64,000 bases of DNA from Scleromitrula shiraiana (Eukaryota > Ascomycota > Leotiomycetes > Helotiales > Sclerotiniaceae). Positions 1 through 13,362 of this stretch are shown one piece after another (positions within the stretch are counted from its first letter, which is position 1; each line of letters opens with the position of its first letter). The notes beneath the pieces are model-generated. The model was not told where the DNA came from and did not search any database. It saw only the letters and a program-made list of their open reading frames with translations. The stretch lies in NCBI GenBank assembly GCA_028455995.1, contig JABELC010000002.1, forward strand, positions 248,001-312,000. The letters are read 5' to 3'. Position numbers and translations under genes: made by a program.

Positions 1-846
1 GGAACTAAGTAAATTGGGCAAGGCAGTTGCTGGAAATCACCCGCAATAAAATTTCCAGATCCGCATCGCATGCTTTTTTACACTCAAACTTCACAAAATA
101 TCTTCCCTTTGCGATTATATTAGCCAATCAAATGCAACACTGATATATGGATGTTTCAGTAATTGGATATTCCTAAGGCATCAAAACGTCAACAATAGGA
201 AGTATGCCTGTTGCTTGCGTTTTTGAGACGCTGAATTGGATGACATGAGGATTGTATACCATAGCGCAATCCGATGTCAAGTTGACAGAGTACTTTCTGC
301 TTATGAATTTCTAAATACATTTAGTGCATTAACGATGCAAGAGCTGCTATGCGGCTGTCAGAGCTTAATTATTGCCAGTGCAAATCTCCATTTACTGTTT
401 GGTGTTTCTTCAATTCTCCGACATACCTGAACATTGCTTACTAACAGGCTAAACGATGTCGTAGATCATCATTTTCATCCGAGACCACCTTGCTATCACA
501 GCTAACTGCATTTGCAGGGAGCTTGAGCGTTTGTGACTTCAGTCCATTTCTTGCAGAATGCTGTTCCGACCTGTGCATCGCTACGATGTGGATATCATTG
601 ACGGGATAGTTTCAACTTGGTCTAGGATGAGTAAAATGTTTAATATCCGTCCCTCATCTATCTGCATGTGAAGATCTCCTGTCTATCAGTGGGTTGAGTA
701 TATGTACCATGTGAAGCCACTACCTTTCGATCCGTTCATCGAACTTTCCATTCTTAATTATTGCTTTGTTGATCTTCTCTTCCATCTTTCTTCGACTCAA
801 AGCATTGTAGCAAAGTTGAATGTGCGGGTCGCATAATTAATTCAAG
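1..846. other. Intergenic sequence upstream of the PKS
   Basis: No convincing gene is seen. The only sizeable reading frame (236-430) has no recognisable domain. The stretch ends at the start codon of the polyketide synthase and so should contain its promoter and 5' leader. I could not pick out a reliable TATA box or factor site by eye. Confidence 0.5.
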
Positions 847-3800
847 ATGGATGTTATCTTATTTGGAGATCAAACAGTTGACTGCCAGTCTTTCTTAAGA
901 AAGGCTTTAGGTCGAAAGAACAGCCCTATCCTAAGCACCTTCCTAGAACAAGTTCATTCTGCCCTCCAAGATGAACTTTCATCTCTCCCATCAACTTCTC
1001 GACGACATGTTTCTGTTTTCTCAAGCGTTTCCGAATTTACAGATAGATATTACGAAGCCGAACAGCCAGATTTAGCTGTTGAAAGTGCCATTACTTGTCT
1101 GGCACAACTAACACATTTCATTGGGTAAGTGAACATACAATAAATGAAGGGGTTATTATCATAGAATGGGACTGACCTTCTACATAGATTTTTTGAAGCA
1201 CAACCTCTTTCTTACTTAGAACCGACTAATACAGAAGTACTTGGACTATGCACAGGTCTGCTCGCAGCCTCCGCAGTTTCATCATGTACATCACTCACAT
1301 CACTTATACCCCTTGCCGTACAGGCAGTTCGAATTGCTTTCAGACTTGGATCAAGAGTTGCAACAGTTGGAAATCAATTGGAAGTTACAAATGATAGACA
1401 GAAGACCTGGTCTACAATCGTGCTAGGAATAACCCCAGAGGTTGCTGAATCTGCACTTGCACAGTTTAATGAGGAGAGAGTGAGTGAACTTGCCGCACGG
1501 AAATTGTGTATCTCGCTGACTGTTCTTAGGGCTTGCTTCATACAACAAGATTGTATATCAGTGCTGTTGGTGGCATGTCCATAACAATTAGTGGAGCACC
1601 TACTATTAGAGCTGAATTATTCGAATCATCCGAAGCATTCAAAAATCTCCAACGACGAGAAATAGGTATCAGAGGCCCATATCATGCTTCTCACCTTTAC
1701 AACCCGCAAGATATTGAGAGAATCTTGACACCAGAAATCGTGTCACAACTCGAAAAATATTCTTCAAAGCTACCACTAGTCGGTACAGTCGCACACAAAG
1801 AATCTATATCAACAGTGGACCTATTCAGAAATTCCATCATGGAGATCCTCGCGGAACAAGTAAAATGGGACAAATTGGTCAAGCTGGCTGTAACCGATGT
1901 ACGAGCATCAAAACATGAGAGCGTTCGAGTTCTGGCCATGGGACCTACCGCTCTTGGAAACAGTCTCGTTTCATCTCTGAAGAATGGTGGTGGCCTGAAA
2001 TTATCAATGGAGGACCACGTATCCTACTCAATGCAGAACACCATTCCACGAGGAATGGCAGGTAGAGTATCGGAATCTAAGATCGCAATTGTTGGAATGT
2101 CGGGTCGATTCCCTAATTCTCCAGATCACGAGGCATTCTGGGCTTTACTCGAGCAAGGTCTTGACGTCCACCGAGAGGTTCCATCTGATCGATTCGATGC
2201 CAAGGCACATTATGATCCTACTGGAAAAGGAAAGAATATGTCACACACCAAATTCGGTTGCTTCATTGATCAACCAGGATTATTCGATCCCAGATTTTTC
2301 AACATGTCTCCCCGTGAGGCCATGCAGACCGATCCGATGCAGCGCTTAGCTATCACCACCGCATACGAAGCTATGGAGATGTCAGGATTCGTAAGAGATC
2401 GCACTCCATCGACCCAAGCACACAGAATTGGTACGTTTTATGGCCAAACATCTGATGATTGGCGTGAAATCAACGCTGCCCAAGATATCGATACGTACTT
2501 CATCACTGGTGGTGTGCGAGCGTTTGGTCCTGGAAGAATTAATTACCACTTTGGTTTCAGTGGTCCTTCCTATAATGTCGACACTGCATGCTCCAGTTCT
2601 ATGGCTGCCATTAATTTGGCCTGCACATCTTTGAGAGCCGGAGATTGTGATACCGTATTTGCTGGTGGTATGAATGTTATGACTAACCCGGATATTTTCT
2701 CTGGTTTATCCAAGGGTCAATTCTTGTCCAAGACTGGATCGTGCAAGACATACGACGATGGAGCCGATGGATATTGCCGCGGTGATGGTGTTGTCACTTT
2801 AATTTTGAAGAGACTCGATGATGCAGTAGCTGACAAAGATCCAATTCTTGGTGTTATTGCTGGTATTGCAACCAATCATAGTGCTGAAGCCGTATCAATC
2901 ACACACCCTCACGTAGGTGCGCAACAATTCCTTTTCCAGAAGGTTATGGATGATGCTCGTGTGGATATCCGAGATGTCAAGTACGTCGAGATGCACGGCA
3001 CTGGAACTCAAGCTGGTGACGGTGTAGAGATGGAAAGTGTATCATCAATCTTCGCCCCATCCAATAAATTACGCCGCCGCTCGGATCAGCCTCTGTATGT
3101 GGGATCGGTGAAATCAAACGTCGGCCACGGTGAAGCGGTCTCTGGTGCTACTGCCTTAGTAAAGATTATGATGATGTTGAAAAAGAACATGATCCCACCG
3201 CATTGTGGTATCAAGACCCGAATCAACCAAGGGTTCCCCAAAGATCTAAAAGATAGATATCTTCAAATGGCATTCAAACCAACACCATTCCCCAGACCCG
3301 CCAATGGTCAGAGATACGTTTTCATGAACAATTTCAGTGCCGCTGGTGGTAATACTGCCACTTTGATTGAGGATGCACCAATCAGACGAATTGAAGCTAC
3401 CGACTCAAGATCAACTCAAGTCGTCATCGTAACCGCTAAGTCCCTTGCATCATTCAGGAACAACGTTCAAAAGCTTTTGAGTTGGTCAAAGAATCAATCC
3501 AGTTCATGCTTGCCCAGTCTTGCATACACCACATCAGCTCGTCGTTACCACTACCAATACCGTATTGCCGTTGATGCCAAGGACTTACAAGGTGCACAAA
3601 AGGCGCTTAGTGCCTATGCTGAAGGTTCTCATACACCAGTGTCAAATTTAAAGCCAAGAGTTGCATTTGCATTCACCGGTCAAGGATCCCATTATCTCGG
3701 AATGGGTAAGGCACTCTTCCAAGATGTCTATCAATTCCGCCGTGATTTGGAGGATTATGATCATATCGCTCGTAGTCAAGGATTCCCTTCCTTTATTGGT

Positions 3801-6800
3801 CTCATTGATGGCAGCATCACTGATCTCAGCACCGCCTCTCCAATCATGACTCAATTAGCAATTCTCTGCGTTGAGATCTCGCTTGCAGAGCTCTGGAAAT
3901 CGTGGGGCGTTGAACCATCAGTTGTTGTTGGCCATTCACTAGGCGAATACGCTGCTCTTCAAGTTGCCGGAGTCATTTCAGCACATGATGCAATCTGCTT
4001 GGTCGGACATCGTGCACAATTGCTTGTTTCCAAGTGTGCCATGGGTAGCCATGGAATGTTGGCAGTCCGTGCTGGTCAAGCTCAGGTTGAACCTTTCTTG
4101 TCCAACATCGAAGTCGAGACAGCGTGTATCAATGGACCAGAAGAAACTGTCTATTCTGGTACCGTCGATAATATGAACAAGTTGAAAGAGACTTTGACAG
4201 CACAGAACATCAAGAACACCATGCTCAATGTACCTTACGCGTTCCACTCTGCTCAAGTTGAACCAATCCTCGAGGACTATATCAAGTCTGCAAAGTCTGC
4301 TGTGTTCCACCAACCTAAGGTTCCTGTCATCTCCACTCTCCTTGGTACAGTTGTTGAGGTTTCAGGTGTCTTTGGCCCTGAGTACCTTGCTAAGCACTGC
4401 AGAGAAAGCGTCGATTTCCTTGGTGGTTTCAACTCTGCATTGATGGGTTCAATTATCGATGAAAAAACTCTCTTCGTTGAGATGGGTCCACATCCAGTCT
4501 GCTCTAACATGATCAAGGCAATCATTGGGACTGGAGCCACCACAGTTCCCTCTCTCAACCGAAACTCGGATGCCTGGAGTACAACTGCTGCCAGCTTGGC
4601 CACTCTATTCAACGCTGGTCTTGACATGAACTGGGACGAATATCACATCAACTTCAAGAGTGCCCATGAGGTCCTTGATATCCCAACGTACTCTTTCGAT
4701 GAGAAGGTTTACTGGATTGATTACCGCGAAAACTGGTGTCTTACTAAGGGTGACAAGCAATTGATTGCTGCAACAGCGGCCAAGGAGAACTTTTCCACCA
4801 CTACGGTTCAAAAGATTCTGTCTGAAACCGTTGATGGCGATCTTGTTAACATTGTCGCTGAGTCTGATCTCATGGAGCCTAATTTGCGCGCCGCAATCTC
4901 AGGTCATTTGGTACATGGTCAACCACTTTTCCCATCTTCCATCTATGGTGACATGGCATTGACAATCTGCGACTACGCACTCAAATTAGCTAAGCCTGAT
5001 GCTCAATCTGTCGGCTTCAATGTCGGTAGCATGGAGACACACAAGCCTTTGGTGCTCGATAACAACGCAAAGACTCATCTTCTTCAAATTGAGACAAAGC
5101 TTGATCTATCTCAAAGACGAGGAACTGTCAACTTCCGAACCTATGGAAGTGACGGAAAGACTGTTGAACAGACCAAGTGCGAAGTTACTTTGGAAGACTC
5201 AGCATTGTGGTTGAAGGAATGGGAGCGTCGCAAATTCCTTGTACAAGGCCGCATCGACAACCTCATGACCCACAAAGAAGTTCACAAAGTACAGAGAGGA
5301 ATGGCTTACAAGCTCTTCTCTGCACTCGTAAACTACGATTCGAGGTATCGTGGAATGGATGAGGTGTACTTATGGAGTGAAGAATGTGAGGCAACTGCCA
5401 AGGTTCAATTCCAGACCTCTCCAAAGGACGGCAAATACTTCATGAACCCATACTGGATCGACAGTGTTTGCCATATTACCGGCTTCACCATGAATGCCAA
5501 TGATGCGGTGGATTCTAAGAAGCACGTTTATATTTCACACGGATGGGAATCCATGAGATTTGCCAAGACTATGTCAGCCGACAAAACCTACAGATCTTAT
5601 GTTAAGATGCAGAAGGTTCCAGGTGGAGGACAGATGGTTGCTGGCGACGTCTATGTCTTCGATGAAGATGAGATCATCGCCGTCGTCGGAGGTGTCAAGT
5701 TCCAATGCGTGCCACGCACGTTGCTTGAAACTCTACTTGCACCAAAACCTATTCCAGTTCGTGGAGGTGCTAAGGCTATTTCAGCTAAGCCAACTATTGT
5801 TGCTAAGCCATCCAAGTCAGTCAAGGTAGTTGCTAAGGCTGATCCAAAGTATAGCAAACCAATATCAAGAGGTATATTCTCCAAGGCATTGGCGATCATG
5901 GCAGAGGAAATTGGATGCGACATAGCTGAATTAGCAGGCCCCATTCGTTTTGCTGATATGGGTGTTGATTCATTGCTTGGTCTGAGCATCTCAGGTCGAT
6001 TCCGAGAAGACCTTGAGATTGACTTCCAAAGCAGTGTTTTCGAGCATGAGCCTACTGTAGACCACCTCAAGGCTTACATGAACAAATTCGAAAATGAAGA
6101 CAGTCCCGACAGCTCTGGATTATCGACTCCGGATATGATCTCTAATGCCTCAAGCGATGCTGAGGATGATGCTTTCGAGCTACTTGATCCTGATACTGAT
6201 TCATCAGTTGATGGAAGCGAGAGCGATAGTGACAATGCCATGATCGTCCAAATCATTAGATCTACGATCGCGGAAGAGATGGGTGTAGAGCTTGAAGAGA
6301 TCACCGACAACACTGATCTTGCCACCATGGGAATGGATTCTCTCATGAGCTTGAGTATTCTCGGCGCTCTTAGAGAAAAAACAGGATTAACTCTCCACTC
6401 TGAACTCTTAGTCGAGAACACCAGTGTAGAGAAGATTGAGACAACTTTGGGCCTGAGAACAGCCAAGCCAAAGACGATCGAGGTTAAGAGATTCAGCAGT
6501 ACCAAGGTCACAAAGACAGTGTCTACACCAACTGCCATACCAACTCAAGTCGCAACACCTATCAACCTTTCTCAATATCCAGCAGCGAAATCAATTTTGT
6601 TGCAAGGTAACCCAAAGACCGCTACCCATACACTGTTCCTCTTACCTGATGGATCCGGAGTCGCATCATCATATACCCCCATCCCAAACATCGACTCCTC
6701 CCTTGTGGTTTTCGGTCTCAACTGTCCTTTCATGAAGGATCCCACCCAATTCAATATTGGTGTTCCAGCTGTAACCCAAATTTATCTTGCTGAGATCCAA

Positions 6801-7451
6801 CGCCGCCAACCCCATGGTCCATATCTCCTCGGAGGATGGTCTGCTGGAGGTGTCCTCGCATACGAGTGCACCCGTCAACTCATCGCCAAGGGTGAAAAGG
6901 TCTCGAAGCTCTTATTAATCGACTCACCATTCCCAGTTGGTCTCGAAGCTCTCCCATCATCATTCCATCAGTATTGCGCCAAGATTGGTCTTCTAGGTGA
7001 TGGTGGTCTTGAGTCATTGCCTAAATGGCTCTTACCTCATTTCTTCTCCACAGTTAGAGAACTCACTGCATATTCTGATCATCTGGGATCTTTACCTTCC
7101 ATTGATACCAAGAATATGCCACAAACAGTCACCATCTGGGCTCGTGATGGTATTGTTCACAATAAGGATGATCCTAAGCCAGAGTGGGATGCTAACGTGA
7201 GAATGCCCAATTCCATGGATTGGTTGGTTCATGATCGTAAAGATCTAGGACATAATGGATGGGAGAAATTAGTTGGAAAGGGAAATGTGAGATGTTTAAG
7301 CACATCTGGTAATCATTTCACCATGATGAGAGATCCTATTGTAAGTGTTCCCTCTTCTAAATCGGACTTTTTAATGCGGGATAGTTTTGCTGACTCATCA
7401 TCATAGACAAAAGATTTGGCTAAGCTCATGAAGCAAGGTCTAGAGATATAA
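847..7451 (+). CDS. Non-reducing polyketide synthase, DHN-melanin type
   Basis: Model: join(847..1124, 1188..1479, 1530..7340, 7407..7451), 2141 residues. All four exons keep phase, and every intron begins GT (GTAAGT or GTGAGT) and ends AG. Domains in order: an N-terminal SAT with GLCTG (exon 2); a ketosynthase with DTACSSS (Cys near 544); an acyltransferase with GHSLGE (Ser near 993); a product-template domain with GHLVHG (His near 1316) and YWIDS (Asp near 1501); two ACPs with GVDSL (Ser near 1671) and GMDSL (Ser near 1794); and a thioesterase with GGWSAGG (Ser near 1961). The tiny last exon matters: reading through instead gives a tail unlike the family, while splicing gives a short lysine-rich end. 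Length and domain order fit PKSs that make 1,3,6,8-tetrahydroxynaphthalene (T4HN) from malonyl-CoA. The neighbouring scytalone dehydratase and reductase support melanin over another naphthopyrone. Function is a family-based inference, but a strong one. Confidence 0.95.
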
Positions 7452-8610
7452 ATAAAGTCATGTACAAAAGCTGGCGCTGAGTATATGTTAGGGGGTTTTG
7501 ATGGAATTTAGATTTAGAATTTTCTGTTTTTTTTTACATAGTTTTTAGTTGTTATTTTAGTTTGGGAAGGATATTAGGCATTTCTGTTTGTTGGGCATTA
7601 GGTTCGGTATTGATTTTTGGGTATTTTTAACATGCATGATACACACTCCCTTAGTAAAGGATGATTTGCGGCGATTTGATGTGTTAATTAGTTGATAGTC
7701 AAGCTATTCCTAGGGAACTACCCTAATAATGATATTCGGAGCTTTCAAATTATAGATCATCCATTGATAGTTTCTCACAATTCACATCTAATGAAGTATT
7801 ATAGAGGGATAGCCGTGAAATTATAGCGCCAAAAAATGCGGTTATGGCGCTGAAATTTGCGCGTATGGAAATGTATAATCAATCCCACAATCACAGTCAT
7901 AACAATAAAATACAACAACTATAAATATAAAACCCAACCTCGATCTTCTATTATACTTCTCACTAATATAGCATAAGCTGAACAAACAAGGGTTGTGACC
8001 TTCGGATGCTTGCATGTTGCAGGTTCGGATGTCCGGTGGGGAAGGATTAGTTTTCCGAACGTTACGTAGATTTCCCTGTATGCTAATACCATTCATCTTT
8101 CTCTTGCACCTAAGGACATAAAAATGGATATGGCTGTGAATGTGAATGTGGATGTATATATGTGTATTAGGGAGAGGTATAAAGGGAGCGGAGAGGAGAA
8201 CATGAATGAATAAGTGAATCAAGAAATGAGTATATAAGTATAACATAAAAAAGAGAAGAAGGGTATTATTCATGTAGTTGATTTGTTTTCCGTCACTATT
8301 GCATGTCAGGAGAATGGTGGAAATACTGTAGAAACTCTAGATACCGACATGGAAGGCCTGCCCTCCATCAAGCTTAAAACCGAATTTATAGATGTAGATT
8401 TATTGGAGAGACAGATTTTGTCAAGTATCCCAACCTCAACTCTTCAAAGTGAAAGTCAAAATCATGAGGTGAAATAAGAGACATAGAAATAAAAATCGTC
8501 ACAAAATTTCAACGCAAATGAAGAAAAGTCAAAGGTCAAAAAGAAAGATCATAATTTTCCCACCCCCCTCTCTCCAAAGTATAAATAGAAAAATAAACCC
8601 CAAACCCAAT
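7452..8610. other. Convergent 3' intergenic region
   Basis: Lies between the 3' ends of the PKS and the scytalone dehydratase, which converge here. It holds AT-rich untranslated sequence. A 64-codon frame at 8283-8477 has no recognisable domain, so I did not call it a gene. Nothing else is seen. Confidence 0.5.
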
Positions 8611-9264
8611 CTAAGCAGAATCCTTATAACTCCCTTTGAAAACCTTCAAGAAGTCATTCGCTCCATCCCCTTCATTCCATCTAACGGTTGGTTTCAGCCC
8701 CGCAAACTTCCACACTCCATCCACCTTCCTATAATAATGTTCATTGGTAGCATGGCTGTGCCCCTTCAATTTAATATTCTTCAACTCAGGTTCCTCGTAT
8801 ACCTGATGCGCCGCGCGCAACTGATGGTATCCGATAACATAATCGTCTGAGATTTTCTTCCATTGCGAGGCGCCGAGAAGATGTTGGGTTTTTACGCATG
8901 GGTCGCCGAGGAATTCGGGGTCTGTTACCATGGCCATGAAATCGGACGAGGACATGGATTCCCATTTTCCTTTGCCGATAGTTGTGTAGTCTACTAGGAG
9001 AGTGGGGGCAATTATGCTTTCGAGACGTTTCCAGTCCTGAGGTTGAGGAGTTGGGAATTAGCTATGGGTTTACTTGATTGAATGTTTGTTCTGGTGGGGA
9101 TGGATAATCTGTAGATAGTGCTTCTTACCTTTGCATCGTAGCTGTCGCCCCAGTTGAATACTACTGCAGTGAGCTCGAGGTAGTCTACATATCGATTAGT
9201 ATCAATATACAACATTTCGAGGCTTGTCATACACACCTTCGAACGAAATGTTTCCGGAAGACAT
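8611..9264 (-). CDS. Scytalone dehydratase
   Basis: Model: complement(join(8611..9036, 9129..9184, 9237..9264)), 169 residues, against about 172 for the Magnaporthe enzyme. It dehydrates scytalone to 1,3,8-trihydroxynaphthalene and vermelone to 1,8-DHN in melanin synthesis. Visible family signatures are WGDSYDAKDW near residue 21, TQHLLG near 79, GYHQLRAAH near 97-105, and VWKFAGLKP in the C-terminal part. The residues matching the known catalytic set (Magnaporthe Tyr30, Asp31, Tyr50, His85, His110, numbering from memory) are Tyr25, Asp26, Tyr45, His80 and His105. The equivalent of Ser129 reads as Ala124, while the Asn131 equivalent is kept. A 28-base first exon carries the start. The gene points away from the reductase and toward the PKS, so it probably shares a bidirectional promoter with the reductase. 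Confidence 0.95.
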
Positions 9265-10681
9265 ATTTGATAGTTTATTTTTCGTCTTTTCCTAATCTGA
9301 ATTGGATTGGATGATGGGTATGTATACGAAAAGAGTCAGAAGAGCAATGAATGATCAAAAAAACATTATGAACCTAAAGAGCTTCCACAACATATATGTA
9401 TGCTGCCGTCTAGTGAAGAAAACCGTATGAGCTTAGAGCTTGGAGCTTGCAGCTCGCATTCGCTATTTGATGCAAGTCCCCGATGCCCGAGTCCGGTGGT
9501 TGGATTTTTCCACTTCTTGGTTGGCTTTGATTTCGTACTACATCCGTCCGGTACGAAATACTATTACGTGCATGCGAGAAGGTGTAAGACTACGCCTTGA
9601 CCTTGCGATTTTTGCCGCATTGCATTACGAAGGGAGGGATTCTTTTTGATCCTTGGGAACTGAAGACTGAGTACCGGGACCGTGACCGTGACCGGACTTT
9701 CTCCGTTTTTGAGACGAATTTCATCTATCTGATATACCGGAATATCGAGTACATAATATTGCATCAGCCGCAGGTACTCCGTAAGCTAAGGCTGAGGTGA
9801 TGTGTAGCATGGGTTATTATTCGTTGGTTTGAGAATAATACGGGCTTTACTTTCCTGTCTTATGAATAACTACGCGTTAATTTATAAACACCTAAGTACT
9901 ATCCATTCTGGATTTGTTTATGAATTTTTGTGCATCTTCAATTCTCAAAGGTAAATGTATACTTGGAGGTTGAGGTCGTCCCCTGGTATATCCGAAGAGC
10001 TTGGATGTGGGGTCGGTTGATCATCTAAAAATAACAGGGGTTACAATAGATAGGTCGAGTAAGGATAGGGTCAAAACGTAGACTATCAATTAGGTTCGCA
10101 TTAGAAAGCAATGAAACTTGACGGAACCTTATTCAGACGGCTGGAAATTCCACAAGAATATAAACGAAACAAACGACCAATAAATCCGGTGTCGTGAACA
10201 GACCTTCAGCTTGCGAAGCTTTCATCTGTTGCAATCGAGCGGAGCGGACCCTTTGACGTTATCTTTTTGCTAGGATCTACTGTACGCAAATCTTATACGG
10301 ACTATCTTAAGACAGTTCAATGCTTATCCATATTTCTGATAATATGAATGGATGGACTCGGGAAGTCTATGTTATACCCGTAAACTGTACCTTGTTGGAA
10401 CTTGGAATCCTAAGAAAGATGGTTAGTTGCTCGCAATGCTTGTGCATGGAAGCTGCACGAAGCCTCTAAAGCCTCTCCGCGACTTGTGTACGGCCGAAGA
10501 CCGAGGGGTCCGAGGAATTCTGTGATTTCTTGTGTCCAATACTATAAGATGTTCATTATCCTTTCGAACACCACATTGCAGGATCATATTCGTTATTCTG
10601 TATACATATTCTTTTGTGCAACATTAGTATTTCGTCTCGTCATACCCATTCAATTTATATAATCAAAACAACACATCTCAA
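9265..10681. promoter_or_regulatory. Divergent promoter between dehydratase and reductase
   Basis: A 1.4 kb gap separates the divergent start codons of the scytalone dehydratase and the reductase. It therefore carries the 5' regions of both and is the natural place for shared regulation by the cluster's transcription factor. Short reading frames here have no domain. I could not identify a specific factor site by eye. Confidence 0.45.
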
Positions 10682-11578
10682 ATGGCTGCACCATTTAAAA
10701 CTCTTGAGGGAAAGGTAGCTCTTGTTACTGGATCCGGTCGTGGAATTGGACGGGGAATTGCTCTCGAACTTGCTTCTCGCGGTGCTTCAGTTGTTATCAA
10801 TTATGCCAATTCCTCCGGACCAGCGGAGAAGGTTGTGAAGGAAATCGAGGAACTTGGAAGCAAAGGAATTGCAATTCAAGCTGATGTCAGCAAAGTCCCA
10901 GAAGTTCGACGTCTCTTCCAAGAAGCCAAAGCTCATTTTGGAAAAATCGATATAGTAATGAGCAACTCTGGTACCGAACTCTTCAAGGCCGAGGAAGACG
11001 TCACAGAGGAAGATTACGATAGAGTCTTTGGTTTGAATACTAGAGCACAATTTTTCGTTGCTCAACAAGCTCTTATTCATCTCGAGGACTATGGAAGAAT
11101 TATTTTGATGTCTTCTATTGCTGCGGGCATGTCAGGTGTACCAAATCACGCATTGTATGCTGGAAGTAAAAACGCCGTCGAGGGATTTGTACGCAGTTTC
11201 GCCAAGGATTGTGGAAAGAAGAAGATCACCTGTAACGGTATCGCTCCTGGAGGAATCAAGACCGATATGTATGAAGAGTAAGTACCTCGTTGCAAAGAGC
11301 CATCTAGAAAACTATATTAATGTGGAAATAGAAATGCATGGCACTACGCTCCTGGGGGATACAAAGGTATGCCAGTAGAGATCATCGACAAAGGACTCGC
11401 TTCGGTCTGTTCATTGGGTCGTGTCGGTGTTCCTCAAGATATCGGAAGAGTCGTATCATTCTTGGCTGGTCCCGAATCTGAGTGGATTAATGGTAAGCAT
11501 AATCTGTGTCGAATTATTTCTGTTTGATGTTAACACTACATAGGCCAAATCTTACAACTCAACGGTGGTGGCAAGTAA
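10682..11578 (+). CDS. SDR hydroxynaphthalene reductase (melanin pathway)
   Basis: Model: join(10682..11277, 11332..11492, 11544..11578), 263 residues. It is a classical short-chain dehydrogenase. The cofactor loop is TGSGRGIG (residues 16-23), the catalytic Ser is at about 144-145, and YAGSK gives Tyr159 and Lys163. The mature C terminus, made by the two small exons, ends in a run of glycines and lysine, and phase is kept throughout. The family includes tetra- and tri-hydroxynaphthalene reductases (Brn1/Brn2/ThnR) and versicolorin reductase. These NADPH enzymes reduce T4HN to scytalone or T3HN to vermelone. Its place beside a T4HN-type PKS and scytalone dehydratase makes the melanin assignment the best one. 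Which of the two substrates it prefers cannot be read from the sequence. Confidence 0.92.
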
Positions 11579-13362
11579 TTGTTAGATGTTTTTTTGGGAA
11601 AAGCGATTTTGGAGTTATTTTGAGGAACAGCTTCGGATATTGGAGTATACCCTCGCATTAGAATGAGTGTAATAGATATACAGGGAATAAATAAGAAGCA
11701 TATTTACTGTAATAACTGAGGTTTTAAGAATTGAGATGATGTGTAATGTAACAAGAGCAAAGAGTCAAGTGGCTTGTACATGGGACAGTCAATTCTGGGA
11801 GATGAGTGAAAGCATGTGATGAAGTTTGAGAGGGCCAGCGCGGCGAAACATTTCTGTTAGTAAGTTTATTGTCACCAGTATTCATAAGAACCGGTTGACT
11901 TATTCTAAGAAAATAAAATGACAATAATCGTTATTCTGAGAATTGGATCCACATTGTCAGCTGAAGTTCAAGAAAATGTTCATGTCTGATCTTGCATCTA
12001 ACATTCTTGACAGGATCTGGAAGTCCTGTGAGTATGCGGTAGCTCATCATGACATATGTCAAGAGTGAAAATAACAGTCCTGGCTTACGCGTCATTTACT
12101 GCGCGCTTACTGGTGTTGTGTGTTCCAAGTCCGTACTGAATCGTGTATTCTGAGAGAGATATGAAGTTGAAACCAGACGTCGCAACCAAACTGAAACCGT
12201 GATTCAATCACGTGACCTGCACACTACGAATTATCGTACGTGTTTCGTTATTTTCGAAGGAAAACCGCCAAAGACTCGGGAATCCCTTCACGACCCGGAA
12301 TTCTGTTGCAAACACAGAGGCAAGCTCTCGCAACGATGAATTATGTACTTGTATTAGCAATGTCAATTAATGATAGTTGTTGCCAATTCATCAGCGGGCC
12401 AAGGGAATCTGTCATCCATCGTCCTCCAAGCACAATGTCAACTGTGCAGATAGGTATTGAATATAATACAGCCCATCTTCAATTTTCAAAAATCGTGGCT
12501 TTCTTTCCTGACCATTTTTTGCCCCGATTTCAAAAGGTTTGACATTCTTCGAACTGAATACTTCAGAGGGTTTTGGGGCGTTCATTCTCCTTAGAATCTC
12601 TGTGTGGCCTTCAGGTTCAGATTAGGACCCAATGTAATGTCCATTGGCTAGGTGTGCAATTTATCCGAATAATGCGGCATTTTCTTTGCAACTTGAGACG
12701 CGAACAACCAAGTGTTCGGTTTGACGGATCAGATGAAGTTCGAAGAAGCTTCCAGATTTGGTTCGTGCTTTTTTTGGCCAACATCTATTATAGACTCTGT
12801 GGATAACAAAAGCCCGCCTGGATATATTTCTTTCGGGTGAGGAATATTGCAAAGATTTTATAAAATGGCGCTCAAGTGAAGTGCAATTCAATTCCATCTA
12901 TTGATGGGTTGGATGGCTTTATAATCCATACCTCAATTAATGTTCGAGGTTTTGGTAACATGGAAGGAAGATAACAATGATCTAGAAACGATCTGAAGCA
13001 AGTCATTTTCTCCAACCTAAAGTTTTCCTTAGATGCGATTGGCTGTCTAAAGATTTGGTGTTCGTTTTATCCAAAGATGAAGCTAAAAGTCCCGGGTTTT
13101 TGAAACAGTTCGCGGTTCATAGTTTGGCGGAATGATTTAGCCGTACCCGAATCCAGCACCAAATCACCGGTCACTCATCACGTTGAGCCTCAATTTTGAT
13201 ATCTTCTGCGGATATCTGATAAATAGACTTATCCAAAAGAAGATGAGCTTGCGAAGGCGATGGCTGATCCACCAGATCTGGATGTTTTGCTTTTATATTG
13301 CTGGGAGATGCCCTCGAAGAAACTGATGCACGATATCTGTCAACGAGAGTAATTAATTCATC
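11579..13362. other. Intergenic region between reductase and regulator
   Basis: About 1.8 kb with no supported gene. The frames at 12240-12542 and 12573-12806 show no domain or family resemblance. The distal part should contain the promoter of the Zn2Cys6 regulator. Confidence 0.45.

Noticed and set aside
1378..1584. Separate small frames before the large PKS frame
   Set aside because: They are exon 2 and intron 2 of the PKS read without splicing; splicing restores one SAT domain.
847..7451. PKS as an aflatoxin- or naphthopyrone-type enzyme
   Set aside because: Domain order alone would allow it, but the neighbouring scytalone dehydratase and naphthol reductase make the melanin product much more likely.
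8283..8477. Small gene after the PKS
   Set aside because: No domain, no splice extension and no resemblance to known melanin genes.
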